NCBI RefSeq assembly: GCF_040954645.1
Contig: NC_092810.1
Coordinates: 13,564,377 to 13,628,376 of the forward strand
Reading direction: 5' to 3'
Origin: Diabrotica undecimpunctata
Lineage: Eukaryota > Arthropoda > Insecta > Coleoptera > Chrysomelidae
Length of the DNA: 64,000 nt
Under the pieces are notes generated by a model. The model was not told the origin of the DNA, did not search any database, and saw only the letters and a list, made by a program, of their open reading frames with translations. Numbering within the stretch: the first letter of the stretch is position 1; every line of letters starts with the position of its first letter. This document shows, piece by piece, positions 1-10,292 of the stretch. The translations under genes and the position numbers were made by a program.

Positions 1-530
1 GACGATACTAAAACCCGTTTATGTGTGTGATGTCTGTCGTAAGTTATGAGGTATGATAATAAAACGTGGAGAGGTTTGAGGATAAAGATCTTCATAAAGA
101 TTACACTTTTAGAAGTCTGAAAGGGAACACACTAAAGAATTTCACGCAAGACTGGAAACTATTTAGATACAATTTACGGAACGTAATATGTTTGTAAATA
201 GCTGTAAGTTAAGTTGTAAGAAGATTAGTGGCGTTACTTAGGGTTTAAATAACAAACAGAAAATAATAGAGTTTACGCGGTTGTTTGCTAAAGCTAAGTA
301 AGATTTTAGAGAATTATAAAATGTAATTACTCAGATTTTTTCATATAGTGAGTTCAACAAATCACTACTTTTATTTGAATTGTGTTCTTGTTATGTTATA
401 GAAGAAACAAAGTGTTTCTTGCGTTTATTATGAGTATCATTACACTGTATGTGTAATCATACTCATAAAGGTCTGCACTTTAAGGAATATCACTATATCT
501 GAATCGGTGTATAACTCATATAGTTCAAAG
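1..530. other. unassigned AT-rich sequence
   Basis: No coding region, RNA gene or element boundary could be supported here. The only structure seen is the short hairpin listed separately at 428-468. It may be intergenic or intronic host DNA, or fossil repeat. Confidence 0.5.
428..468. repeat. 18-bp inverted repeat (hairpin), 5-nt loop
   Basis: The arms at 428-445 and 451-468 are complementary at 17 of 18 positions and are separated by a 5-nt loop (tgtat). The inner part reads attacac / gtgtaat. It could be the remnant of a foldback or MITE, or a stem-loop in a transcript. Nothing nearby shows a function. Confidence 0.7.
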
Positions 531-535
531 TTTTA

Positions 536-1266
536 TCTTCGACGCCATAGCCCATTTTCATTTACGGCCCCAAAAATCTTCCTAAGAATTTTTCTTTCAA
601 AAATACCAACAAGTCTTTCATTATTTTGAGATAAGCTCTACGTTTTAGCGCCATATATCAAAACCGGTCTTAATAAAGTCCGGTATATATTGAGCTTTAT
701 TGCATGTTTTATATTTTTATTTTTTAAATGTTTCTGAAGACCGTGAACAGTTTTGTTTGCTATTGCTATGCGTCTTTTTATTTCGTCGCTTGTTGGGTTT
801 GTTGCGTTTCCTAACGATCCAAGATATGTGAATTTTTTGACATGATTAAAGGTATGGTTGTTTTTTTTGAATTATCTGTTGGAGGTTTTTAGAAACCAAC
901 ATATATTTGGTTTTTTCCTCGTTTACCACCTCGCAAGTCCTAATTAAAATACAAAGATTGCAATGGGCCGGACATGTGATACGAATGGGAGAGGATAGGC
1001 TACCAAAACGAGCACTGAACGCCAGAATGCAGGGAAAGAGACCAGTTGGAAAGCCAAGAAAGCGCTGGGAAGACACAGTAAGCAGCGACGCACAAGCACT
1101 TTTAGGAGTCCGTGTATGGAGAAGAGCAGCCACAGACAGACAAGGGTGGAGGCAAAAAATAAAGGAGGCCAAGGCTCATTTTGGGCTGTAGTGCCGTAGA
1201 AGAAGAAGAAGTCCTAATTCACTTGCCGCATCCACAAGCCCTATAAAAAACTGCACCATCTCTTTA
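536..1266 (-). pseudogene. RTE-like non-LTR retrotransposon ORF2, C-terminal fragment (interrupted)
   Basis: Read on the minus strand, this encodes the thumb and C-terminal part of an endonuclease-reverse transcriptase. In order it shows 'QFFIGLVDAASELGL', then 'NEEKTKYMLVS', then 'KFTYLGSLGNATNPTSDEIK', then the 'YGAKT' and 'FERKILRKIFG' segments. These are characteristic of arthropod RTE-like elements. It is truncated at both ends, lacks the catalytic YADD box and is shifted in frame. At 946-1208 it is interrupted by a second, oppositely oriented fragment of a related element flanked by an 11-bp duplication. Removing that insert brings the two halves back together. It is a dead fossil with no expected product. 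Confidence 0.85.
946..1208 (+). mobile_element. 5'-truncated RTE-like insertion with 11-bp target duplication
   Basis: This encodes only the extreme C-terminus of an RTE-like reverse transcriptase ('KIQRLQWAGHVIRMGEDRLP', 'GKPRKRWEDTV') followed by a short 3' UTR ending in a (GAA)n tail. The 11-bp sequence aagtcctaatt occurs exactly at 935-945 and 1209-1219, the expected target-site duplication. The insert lies antisense inside an older element of the same general kind. Its length of about 263 bp fits strong 5' truncation during target-primed reverse transcription. Confidence 0.85.
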
Positions 1267-1439
1267 TACAATATGTGACAAATATTGTCACTCATTATTA
1301 ATGTCAAAGAACGTAAAGTTTTTTTCTTGAAAGGAAAAACAGTTAAGTTTTGATTTCACGTATAGTGCGTCTGTGTTTCCGCTTATACGTATTTCCCCCT
1401 AAAAGGAATCTTCGAAGCGGCTATTCACAATCGCTCTGA
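1267..1439. other. unassigned
   Basis: AT-rich sequence between the RTE-like fossil and the Tc1-like relic. It may hold further unreadable Tc1 remnants. Nothing can be supported. Confidence 0.4.
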
Positions 1440-1532
1440 ACGTGAAAACAATCTTTCCTGTCATAGCAAAAGCAACACTAGAATGGCTTCGATCTGGACG
1501 CAATAGCGACATCTGACAAATAAATCCATAAA
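1440..1532 (+). pseudogene. Tc1-like transposase relic, DNxPCH/AK..WL region
   Basis: A short conceptual peptide, 'AKATLEWLRSGRNSDI', matches the conserved stretch after the second catalytic Asp of Tc1-like transposases, where family members read roughly H-x-A-K-x-x-x-x-W-L. A matching C-terminal piece follows the mariner at 2852-2960. The simplest reading is one old Tc1-like gene split by the mariner and partly decayed. The match is short, so confidence is moderate. Confidence 0.5.
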
Positions 1533-1616
1533 CTAATTTTTGAAACCAAATTCAGATTTCTGCTTTAATTTGTGCCTCCTAAGAATTGCAAGGCAAAACA
1601 GACGTTTATAAGGATG

Positions 1617-2823
1617 TACGAGGCATGTATTTTAAGTAAATACCGTTTTGCGATTCCGCCGCCGCAGCGCTACGGTCGGCGTTCCGCGCATAAGCGCTGG
1701 TTACCTACATCTCTTGTCTACGCACTGACGCCATTACAGTCTGATTCTTCATTGTATACTTGTTTACTCCAGTGTTTAAGATGCCTCCAACAATCGTGAG
1801 TCACGCTGATTGTGAAGTACGGGCTGTTATACGATTTCTTAGTGCTAAAGGCGTAAAACCGATCGATATTCATCGTGAGATCGTTGAAGTTTACGGACAA
1901 AACATTATGAGTGATGGAATGGTAAGGAAATGGGTGAGAGCATTTAAAGATGGCCGCACAAATGTGCATGATGAAGAACGGAGTGGGCGTCCTTCGGTCG
2001 TTAATGAAAATTTGGTGCAGAAAGTGGACGAAAAGATGAGAGAAAACAGACGCTTTACAATTTCATCATTGTCCGACTGCTTTCCTCAGTATTCTCGTAG
2101 TGTTTGTATCGCATTGTTACCGAGAACTTGAATTACCGGAAATTGTGTTCACGTTGGGTTCCAAAAATGTTGACGGATTTGTGAAACAACAATCCATGGA
2201 ATGGCGACATTCATCATCACCCAAAAGAGTGAAGTTTAAGCAAACAATTTCTGCCCGGAAAATCATGTGCAGTTTTTTGGGACAGAAAAGGAGTATTGCT
2301 AGTGGAGTTTCTGCCTCATAATGAGACAATCAATGCAGCGTCTTATTGTGAGACATTGAAAAATCTGCGTCGTGCAATCCAGAACAAAAGACGTGGCAAG
2401 TTGAGTAAGGGTATCGTTTTGCTGCATGACAATGCCCGTCCACATGTGGCTAATCAGACCAAAGATCTCATCAAATCATTTAAATGGGAAACTCTAGATT
2501 ATCCTCCATACAGCCCTAATCTGGCGCCCAGCGACTACCATTTGTTCCAGCACTTGAAGAAACACCTGGGCGGTCAGCGTCTTCAAGACGATAACGAAAT
2601 CAAAACATTTGTGATGCAGTGGTTAACAAGTCAGGCGGCAGAATTTTATCAGAAAGGTATTCAAAAACTGGTGCCACGTTATGACAAGTGCCTCAATATT
2701 CACGGAAATTATGTAGAAAAGTAGATTAAGGTACAGGCTTTCATGTAAAAATAAAATTATTGCCATATCTTTGCACGTCTTTTTAATTCCAAAACGGTAC
2801 TTACTTAAAAAACACGCCTCGTA
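1617..2823 (+). mobile_element. mariner-family transposon with 34-bp terminal inverted repeats
   Basis: The ends begin TACGAGGC on both strands. The first and last 34 bp are inverted repeats agreeing at 31 positions (1617-1650 against 2790-2823). The TA at each end serves as target duplication or outer TIR base. Total length is about 1.2 kb, close to a standard mariner. It carries one degenerate transposase on the plus strand. Tc1-like coding remnants lie on both sides, so the target was probably an older Tc1-like element. Confidence 0.9.
1781..2724 (+). pseudogene. mariner transposase, internally deleted
   Basis: This would bind the element's inverted repeats and catalyse cut-and-paste transposition. 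The N-terminal half (from 1781, MPPTIVSH) has the paired HTH region, including 'DGMVRKWVRAFKDGR' and 'DEERSGRPS'. The C-terminal half has 'LLHDNARPH' (second catalytic Asp), 'YPPYSPNLAPSDYHLF' (third Asp of the DD34D triad) and 'HLKKHLGG'. Between 'CSRWVPKMLTD' and 'QQSMEWRHSSSP', near 2165-2185, about 50 residues are missing, including the TGDETWV segment with the first catalytic Asp. Frameshifts also break the gene. The product cannot be active. Confidence 0.9.
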
Positions 2824-2851
2824 TGATAAAAAATAATGTTCAATAGTGTCG

Positions 2852-2960
2852 ACCGAGTAACACAAATCAGCTAAAAGAGGAGTTAAAGAGGTTGTGGGTG
2901 ACCATGGAAGAAAAATATTTCTTGAATCTTGCTCAATCCATGCCCAAGAGAATTTAGTTA
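2852..2960 (+). pseudogene. Tc1-like transposase relic, C-terminal end
   Basis: The translation contains 'LKEELKRLWVTMEEKYF' followed by 'NLAQSMPKRI'. This is the usual C-terminal pattern of Tc1-like transposases: an amphipathic helix, W..M/I..E, then L..SMPRR. A stop follows the PKRI. It sits just outside the right end of the mariner and pairs with the relic at 1440-1532. Confidence 0.6.
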
Positions 2961-5799
2961 TCGACAAGTAGATGACAAATTATTAATTTGTATTTATAAA
3001 ATAGCAATAATTATCCTGATTTATATGTTTTAGTGACTGTGTAAAGATTTTTTTGCTGGCACTATAGATGTCACTTGTACCACTTTTCCTCTCAGTCTCT
3101 CACGCCCATAAAATTTAATGAGGTAGCTAATTCCAGAATGATCTATATTTTGACTTGCATTCGTAAAATTCTATCCTATATGACAGATAATATAAGAAAA
3201 ATTATATAAAACAAAACATAAAATATTTACAAATTACTACATTATGGTATTTTAAATAAACTTTGTATGCTTAGTAGAGTAACAAAACAATAACTACACA
3301 AAAACTTTAACAGTGCATACATAAAATTTAACCCGCTGACATACATATTTAGCACCTTTCCGAACATCTACCCTTTAAACACTTTGGGGCATTATTTAGT
3401 CATGTATAATGCGGGGGAGCCCATAATCACTTACCCCTCGCATAGTCTATTAAACAATTAAACGCTTATTAATATTTAAACGTTACAAGTACCGAAACTA
3501 CATACTCCTTCGGTGTGAATAATGCATTACCGTAATAGGTAAATTATGAAATATTTATACACGCTTTCATTTAACGCCACTGGTCGCAAATGGATACCCC
3601 TCTAATCTGTTAACGAACTCGATTACCGAGGTGCATAGAGAGCATTAAGTAATTATAATATATTAATGAATAAAGTTTTATTGCTGCTTTGCCCGTACAT
3701 GGGTTAATATGTTTATTAACTGTCATAAATTTTAAAATATTTTATGAAAATATAGATAATTTTTTATTTGTTTACGTCCCTGTTTTCCAGATGTAAAACT
3801 ATAACTTTAACTACGTGATATTTATTTAAATACGTTATAAATATAGGTCGGTTATAAATGCAATAAATTTTACTAATTTTCCAAATATGCACATATACTG
3901 TAACGAAATATTTTGCCTACCTCATGGGGTATTACTATTAGAGGTAGAAAATTGGGGATAGAAACTATGGGGGCGGAGATAGGGCAAGCAAAATAAACGC
4001 TACTTGTGCGAACGGCACTCAGGGTTTGTTAGGAGAGCTGGGGTCGTGGATAAATAAATGACAAGGGGTTTGGATTGGGGCAACTACAAAAAAATGGAAC
4101 AAAGGGGTACTAACATGAATCTCTTGGGACAAATAAAACAAAACACAGAAAGGAAACAGGAAACACCTCTAGTAATTTAAAAAGGACGCCATTTTAAGGT
4201 GCCTAATTATAACTATTACAACAGCTAGGTGTAACTATCGAAATAATTGTTAAAAATGAAAAACATATCTTTTTCCAATGAAAAAAAAAACTTACATGTG
4301 TCCTATCTGTTTACAATGGCGAATTGCTACAAAACCTTTCAAAATTGTTACTGCATGGAGCTTAACCTTTTTTAACAACAAAACAAATGAACATAAAAAA
4401 TAATAAAACCAGCTGTCGTAAGTTAACATTAAATTAAAAAAAAACTGAACAAATAAATTGACAGCTAAAGTCAAACCCCAAAATTTTACAATTTATTAAT
4501 TATTACAAATCCTTTTTTATAGTATGAAATTATAAAAGCAATTATTACTTTGAGAAAAAAAAGTCTTTACTTTAAAATTTGACCCAAAAAAAGGTTACCT
4601 AGATTTCACAAAAACACTTTGAATTTTCTGGAACTATTACTGAAACTATTACGGGAGCAAAAAACTACATCTCACACTGCGATAGGACTGACTATTCGTG
4701 GTTGAAGTCGGCACTGAACACAAAACATGCTCTGCCTCTTAAAAAACAGGAACAGGTAGAATTAGACTGCCTATACATTAATTTGCTACGATTAACTGCT
4801 ACTAAAATTATTTTCCATAACGTAAGACGAAGATTTCCATAAAAAGGGGCAAAAACAGAAAACTTTACAAATTCGACGTGAATTTGGACAAAACGCTGAA
4901 GCCTATCACTCTTGACCGCAGCTCCAGCGAGAGTAATGTTAACTATCTTTAAAATTAATTCACATTACTTGGTATAAACAAAACGCTGGGTATAAAGAAA
5001 ACACAAACGGGAACTAAGACGCAAATTATTAATTTAAAAACGCAGTATTGGGCGGTTTGAACAAAGAAGTATCGGGGAACATACGCAGCTGCGAAATAAA
5101 TAAACAACTCTAAGATGGTTTATATTAACTCGAGCCGACCTAAGAAAGCATTGAAATATATTTCGGGTATTTTAACTTAAAAGATACGAACTAAGAAACA
5201 TGGAAAAAATTCTTCGTTATTATAATGCATACATGAGAGGATTTCAATTTAATACATATACGAGGGGATTTCAAAATACAAATCAAAGTTCAAATCAAAA
5301 TTCAATTCAAAATACAAATTTCCTTCAAGGAAAATGCAAATGCTACAATACAAAGTTTTACATTTACAGAGTTTTTAGTGCGAAATCGGTCGATAATTCC
5401 ATTGTGGTACAAGACATCCAAAAAACTTATTTAGAAAAACTGTAGGCAATGATAAAGTACGTCAACGCTATCTTTTGTCCGTGCGTCATGATTCATTTTC
5501 AAACAAGTTAAATCAAAATATTAAATGAAACGTACGTCGATGTGTAGATAATTATCATTGATACCTATTACTGTCAATGTAATAATTACGAAATGGCTAT
5601 TATCCCGGTGGGTGTATTTTATAAAGTTAAATTTAGTAAATATATTATTTATTATAATTTTTGTGTATTTGGATTAAAATTCGTCGGGAATAGGATTAAT
5701 AAAAATATGATGAGAAAATTAAAAAGTAATTTTAATATTATTTGTACAATCTGCCAAAATAATTAATTTTGTAGCAATTTTATTCTATTGTCACATAGC
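2961..5799. other. unassigned AT-rich intergenic stretch
   Basis: No recognisable gene or element. A short reading frame at 5200-5445 lies in low-complexity CAAAT/CAAAA-rich sequence (about 5265-5335) and is not convincing as a protein. The rest shows only homopolymer-rich AT sequence. This is one of the few places where a diverged host exon or regulatory region could hide. Confidence 0.4.
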
Positions 5800-5861
5800 A
5801 GCAGTGTCGAACGCGGTTATGATTTGGATGGGTAACCACTACGGAACAACGTAGCTGTAGT
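5800..5861 (+). pseudogene. 5S rRNA-derived fragment (3' half)
   Basis: The sequence matches, in order, the conserved 3' half of animal 5S rRNA: agcagtgtcg, cgcggtta, then ttggatgggtaacc (5S: TWGRTGGGNGACC), then ggaacaacg and ctgtag. The segment includes what would be the C box of the internal RNA polymerase III promoter. The 5' half (A box region) is not recognisable upstream. It is therefore a truncated 5S copy, or the head of a 5S-derived SINE, not a functional rRNA gene. Confidence 0.75.
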
Positions 5862-5931
5862 ACACCTCGTATTGTTGCTTTACTATTGTTTTTAATTCTT
5901 GGTATTATTTTAAGGATTTTTTAAAAAAATA

Positions 5932-6045
5932 GTCCCACCTCCTCCTAAGTGCCTTCTCTGTTGAGGTTGGCGATCAATATGGCAAATTCCTCTCTATTCT
6001 GGGCTTGATGAATTAATTCATTTTCGTTTTGTGTGGGTCCAATGT
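5932..6045 (-). pseudogene. RTE-like non-LTR element, last C-terminal residues
   Basis: On the minus strand the peptide 'AQNREEFAILIANLNREGT' and its stop match the terminal residues (D/NREEF..+.ANL) seen in full context at the end of the element at 46690-49830. A G-rich 3' UTR and poly-A-like run follow. It is a very short, heavily 5'-truncated copy placed head to head with the plus-strand fragment that follows. Confidence 0.6.
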
Positions 6046-6405
6046 AGCAAAATGTTACGTATACAGTGTACTATACTATGGAGTGGAATCATGGACATTA
6101 AATCTAGACATAATGAGACAACTTAACGCCTTTGAAATGTGGACCTATAGAAGAATTAGGAGGGTTTCTGGGTAGATAGAGTTACGAACAATGAAGTACT
6201 GAGAACAATAGGTAAAGAAAAGGAAGTTGAACTAACAATTTAAGAAAGAAAGCTACAGTATCTCGGACATGTGATGCGGGGCGAGAAGTATGGCATCCTG
6301 CGACTCATAATGCAAGGAAAGATAGATGGCAGAAGAAGCATCGGAAGAAGACGAATTTCATGGCTCAAGAATCTGAGAATGGTTTGGATGCCGCTCAAAA
6401 CAACT
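6046..6405 (+). pseudogene. RTE-like reverse transcriptase, C-terminal fragment
   Basis: The conceptual translation gives 'YGVESWTLNLDIMRQLNAFE', 'EMWTYRRI', 'RVTNNEVLRTIGKEKEVE', 'LQYLGHVMRGEKYGILRLIM' and 'GRRRISWLKNLR'. This is the post-thumb C-terminal domain of the same broad family as the copies at 29857-30417, 38572-39161 and 46690-49830. It has in-frame stops and ends just before the Tc1-like remains at about 6420. No RT palm is present. Confidence 0.8.
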
Positions 6406-6569
6406 TTTTTGATAATATTGACCAGATGAGGGCGTGTGTCCTTACATCCATATATATCTCACAATTTCTATTCCTGCTCAATTTCTTATATCCCGAAAAG
6501 AAAAATTAATAGTTTGTGTTTACCTTTGTGTCGCCATATTGTTCTTACTCTATTTGGAAGATCTCTTAT

Positions 6570-8076
6570 TTAATTGTTGATGAACTGCTGCGGTATATGT
6601 TCCCAAATCGCGCTTAATGTATTGGCCAACTGATCTAAGGTTTGGGGCGGTTGAAGGAGCCTGTTTTGTTGCCTAGACATTTCGGCCCAAACATGTTCAA
6701 TGCAATTCATATCAGGTGAATACGGTGGCCACTCTATTCTTGTAATGCCATGAGCTTCTATACACTCGTTGACAATTCTCGCACGGTAAGGGCGAGCATT
6801 ATCATCAATCAGAACAAATTGTTCGCCTATTGCACCAAAAATTGGAACAACTATTGGTACTATGACTCTGTCTCGATATCGTGTAGCAGTCATTGTCTCA
6901 ATATTTAAGACGACTCAGTCCGGCATGGGCGGCATATGGCAAACTAAGCTTCATTCTTAAAAACAAAAGATATTCACAGCATCTTAAGACCAAAGTATAC
7001 AATTAATGCGTATTCCCTGTTCTCACTTATGGTTCCCAAACGTGGACATTTACAAAAGCAAACATGGACAAAATCATAAAAACCCAAAGAGCAATGGAAA
7101 GACAAATGTTGCACATAAGATTAATGGATAAAAAGGGAAACGAGTGGATAAGAAAAAAAAAAAAACAAAAGTGAAGAATGTTAGAAAAGAAGTTGCAAAA
7201 TTGAAATGGAGATTTGCAGGACACAATATAAGACAAAAAGAAGACCGATGGAACAAAATTCTTATAAGTTGGAGACCGTGGGAATAATATTTATATTATA
7301 AACAAAGCAGAGGCCCCAAATGAGATGGGCAGATGACATCAAGAAGCACGTGGGCTCTAGGTGGATGACTATAGCGACAGACAGAGAAGAATGGAAAAGG
7401 ATTGGGAAGGCCTATGTCCAAAGATGGACCGAAGAAGGCTAATTAGATAGATAGATAGAAGTCCGTGCGACCGTCAAAACCTATGCCTCCCCACACGCAA
7501 ACGGATCCACCTCCAAAAAGAGTCTCTCAGGACTCTCAGATTTTCATTGTAACGCTGTCCCCTTTCCTTCCACACCAATATTTGGCCAACATTCGTATAC
7601 AAACGAAATCTGGACTCGTCAGTAAAGAGACAATTCATCCAATTTTTGAAATTCCACTGACAGTGTTCCATCGCCCAGCGATATCTGCATGCACGCTGCT
7701 TCCTAGTTAGTCGTGGATGGGTAGCGCGCCGTCTATCCCTTAAATTGGATGCATGTAACCGTCTTCTGATAGTTTGACTGGAAATCGCTCGTCCAGTAGC
7801 ATGCCTGAAGATACTGTTAATTCTGGAAGCCGTGAATGCTGGGTTTCTTCTTGCCGTCAGAACTACAAAACGGTCTTGCCGACGAGTTGTAGATCGTTCT
7901 CTTTCTTCTCCATGCCTGTATGTTGCAGATCCAGTTGCTACATATCGATTCCATGCACGACTTATCACACTTTGCGGCACATTTAGCCTCATAGCAATCT
8001 CTTGTTGAGTTATGCCTTGTTGGATCCAACGAACTAATTGCTCGAGCTGCACTAGTTCTAAACGTCTTTGCGGCAT
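6570..8076 (-). pseudogene. Tc1-like transposase, split by an RTE insertion
   Basis: The N-terminal part (8076 down to about 7466) begins MPQRRLELVQ and has two HTH motifs ('ITQQEIAMRLNVPQSVISRA', 'SSQTIRRRLH') and 'LFTDESRFRL' with the first catalytic Asp, then 'VWGGIGFDGRTD' in a shifted frame. The C-terminal part (about 6916 to 6570) has 'TATRYRDRV', 'IDDNARPYRA' (second Asp) and 'WPPYSPDMNCIEHVWAEMSR' (terminal Glu of the DDE triad). The insert at 6923-7459, flanked by agtccg, separates them. Without it the text reads GRTD-stop-VVLNIETM in one frame, so little coding sequence was lost. Frameshift and stop make it inactive. Confidence 0.9.
6923..7459 (+). mobile_element. 5'-truncated RTE (BovB-type) insertion with 6-bp duplication
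   Basis: The insert starts at 'AWAAYGKLS' and reads through 'FPVLTYGSQTWTFTKANMDK', 'QRAMERQML', 'AKLKWRFAGHNIRQKEDRW' and 'AYVQRWTEEG', the classic C-terminal domain of RTE elements. It ends in a (GATA)n tail (7445-7459). The hexamer agtccg is present at 6917-6922 and 7460-7465. The coding part has stops and an A-run frameshift around 7150. Confidence 0.85.
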
Positions 8077-9479
8077 AATGTTTTTCTGATAAATAAATTT
8101 CTTGACTTATTGACAACTGGTAAAGCCAATACAAGCACTTTTATAAAAATGATATATTCATGTTTGGAACAACATGTCTCTCTTTGTACGAGATAAAGGC
8201 CGATAAGAATAGGGAGGAAAAAAACACATGAAAAAATATTGGCAATAAAGATAGCATATAGAGTATAGTACAGAAAATTATTTTAAAAATAGTTTTATAT
8301 GTTAAGTTTGGGAATTTTAAAATTATCCACTTCAATTGTTGAGTAGTGTACAAAACAGTTCTATTTATATCCGAACTACGTTTGGAGTGATTTATCTTTG
8401 CCTTTATAGTTTACTTATTGTTTTAATTTATTAATTATTCCGATTTTATAACTATGACAGGCTTATAAACTCCTAATAGCTATATTATAGTAGCCCTAAG
8501 GCTTTACAAATTTTTAATCCACCTTTATAACCTTAAAAGGACCCATCGTATAATAAAGTTCCTACAGTCAGGATACGAACCGTTAAATGAAAATCCTCTA
8601 AAATACTTAGTTACCCGGGGTCTGCCCTCTTCCTAAGCCTAATATCCATACTAAAATTCAAAATTATTAATCTGTCCCTGCGGCGCATCAGTATTCCCTT
8701 CAGCTCATCAAGATACGTCAATCCTTAATGCCAACAACTTACAGCGTCCCGGGTCCCCAGTCACGGCGATTCCCGAATCACAAGCATCAACATCAGGGCC
8801 ACCGAATATTCAACTGACCTCTAAAGGACATGGGGTAATGCATGAAATTTATATTGCGAAGGAGAAATCTTTAAGAAAAGATGAGACTGTGTCCTTTTGC
8901 ACTTTCGTTTTATTATACACGTGGGTTCGAAAAAGTAGAACAAAAGAAAATGATGATTGATATAAAAAAAGGAATGCGCTTCCCATACATATTTGTATAA
9001 TTTGTTTTGTATCTATCTATAGATAAAGTATTGAATTATTAATATCTAGTCTGAAAATTATTAAAATGGACACTACAAGAAATGGACCGGTCATATCGAC
9101 CATTTTTATTTTTTTTAATTATATAAGGGTTTAAATATTAGCGACAGTCATAAAGGTTCGAAGCGGATATTTTGTGACCGAAATTTTTCACAACTATCAA
9201 AGTAGGAGAGACTGGTACACAATGACACTTTTTTTAGGAAATGTACACTAACATCAGTGATACCTGCTAGTTAGTTGACGACACACGTCAAATTTTGTGC
9301 TCGTATTAATTTTTACGATTACTCTGTAGAAAATAATTATTTCGCAAAGAAATTTTGCATGATTGTTCTATATATCAATAGTCAGTAGTTTTTGTAAAAA
9401 TTTTGTGTAAAAAGTGAAGTTACGGCGAATAATTATTGTGAGTACCATTCCACAATTTATTAATATAAAACCAAATACT
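8077..9479. other. unassigned; contains a GC-richer patch at 8560-8830
   Basis: Most of this is AT-rich with nothing recognisable. The patch at 8560-8830 is richer in C and G and has short open stretches, but I could not match it to any protein family and saw no convincing splice sites. The last part, from about 9250, is probably the 5' UTR of the CR1-like element that follows. Confidence 0.4.
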
Positions 9480-9504
9480 AATTACACACACGAAAAACCG
9501 GACC

Positions 9505-10292
9505 ATGCCGTCCACCTCTTTTTGTTCGAACTGCTCGAAAACCATAGCGACAGCTGACCGCAAACTCCAGTGCGATGGATGTAAGCGTCAAATACATATC
9601 ACATGCACCGACCTTTCTTCGGAGGATCGCGTCACCCGACAAAAAATTCGTGGACTGAGTATACTTTGTAACTCATGCAGCTCCAATATTTCTAATATTT
9701 CAGAAATAAAAGATCTTCTGCTAGATTTTAAAATGGAAATTCGTACGATGATTGATGATTTTGATAATAAAATAACTGAGTTAAACAATAAGCTCAGCCA
9801 GATTGATTTATTTAAGTCTACTGAATTCACGGATAATATTGCTAACGAAGCTGTAGATCGCATAACACGTGCTAAAAATATTCTAATTAGAGGCGTAACA
9901 GAATCTTCCTCTGGAGATGCACAACGCAGAAAAGATGACGACGCGAATAAGGTTAAGCTTGTTTTGGATACTGTTGGCTGTCAGGAAAAGCAAATCACCT
10001 TCTACAGAGTCGGCAAAGCAAACCAACGATTTCCCCGAATGATAAAGGTAGTAATGGATTCGGAATACCACGTTAAAGACATTCTAAGAAATAAAGCCAA
10101 ACTTCTGGAGAACAAAATCACGGAAAAATTCTCAATAATTGACGACAAGACGCCCATCCAACAAGTACGTGACGACAAGTACGTTTAAAAGAACTCCGAA
10201 GTGAGCTAGAAACTCGCAAAAATAACGGTGAACATGATTTAACTATTAAATACATCAATGGCACTCCCAGAATCACGAAATTTCGTTTATAA
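9505..10292 (+). pseudogene. CR1-like ORF1: PHD-type zinc finger protein
   Basis: Residues 8-60 contain a C4HC3 PHD-like finger: 'CSNCSKTIATADRKLQCDGC' followed by 'HITC' and 'CNSC'. A coiled-coil-like segment follows ('EIKDLLLDFKMEIRTMIDDF', 'KITELNNKLSQ'), then a C-terminal domain with 'AKNILIRGV' and 'ITFYRVGK'. In CR1-type elements ORF1 is thought to bind RNA and act as a nucleic-acid chaperone. The frame stops at 10186-10188, but the adjacent frame continues 'KELRSELETRKNNGEHDLTI' to a stop at 10290-10292, overlapping ORF2. A small indel near 10183, in a short duplicated tract (gacaagtacgt), therefore truncates an otherwise complete ORF1. Confidence 0.8.

Noticed and set aside
846..1172. 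108-codon frame on the minus strand
   Set aside because: It spans the junction of the old RTE-like fragment and the antisense of the inserted one, so it is a composite without a protein of its own.
536..1208. 5'-inversion (twin priming) of a single RTE-like copy
   Set aside because: The 11-bp duplications bound only the inner fragment, and the outer element continues beyond it, so two independent insertions explain the data better.
5200..5445. 81-codon frame starting MEKILRYYNAYM
   Set aside because: It lies in low-complexity CAAAT-rich sequence with Asn/Gln runs and no family resemblance.
7027..7256. Hydrophobic, membrane-like frames on the minus strand
   Set aside because: They are the antisense of the Lys-rich RTE coding sequence and its A-run.
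8560..8830. GC-richer patch as a possible host exon
   Set aside because: No family match, no clear splice sites and no long frame; it is mentioned only as unassigned.
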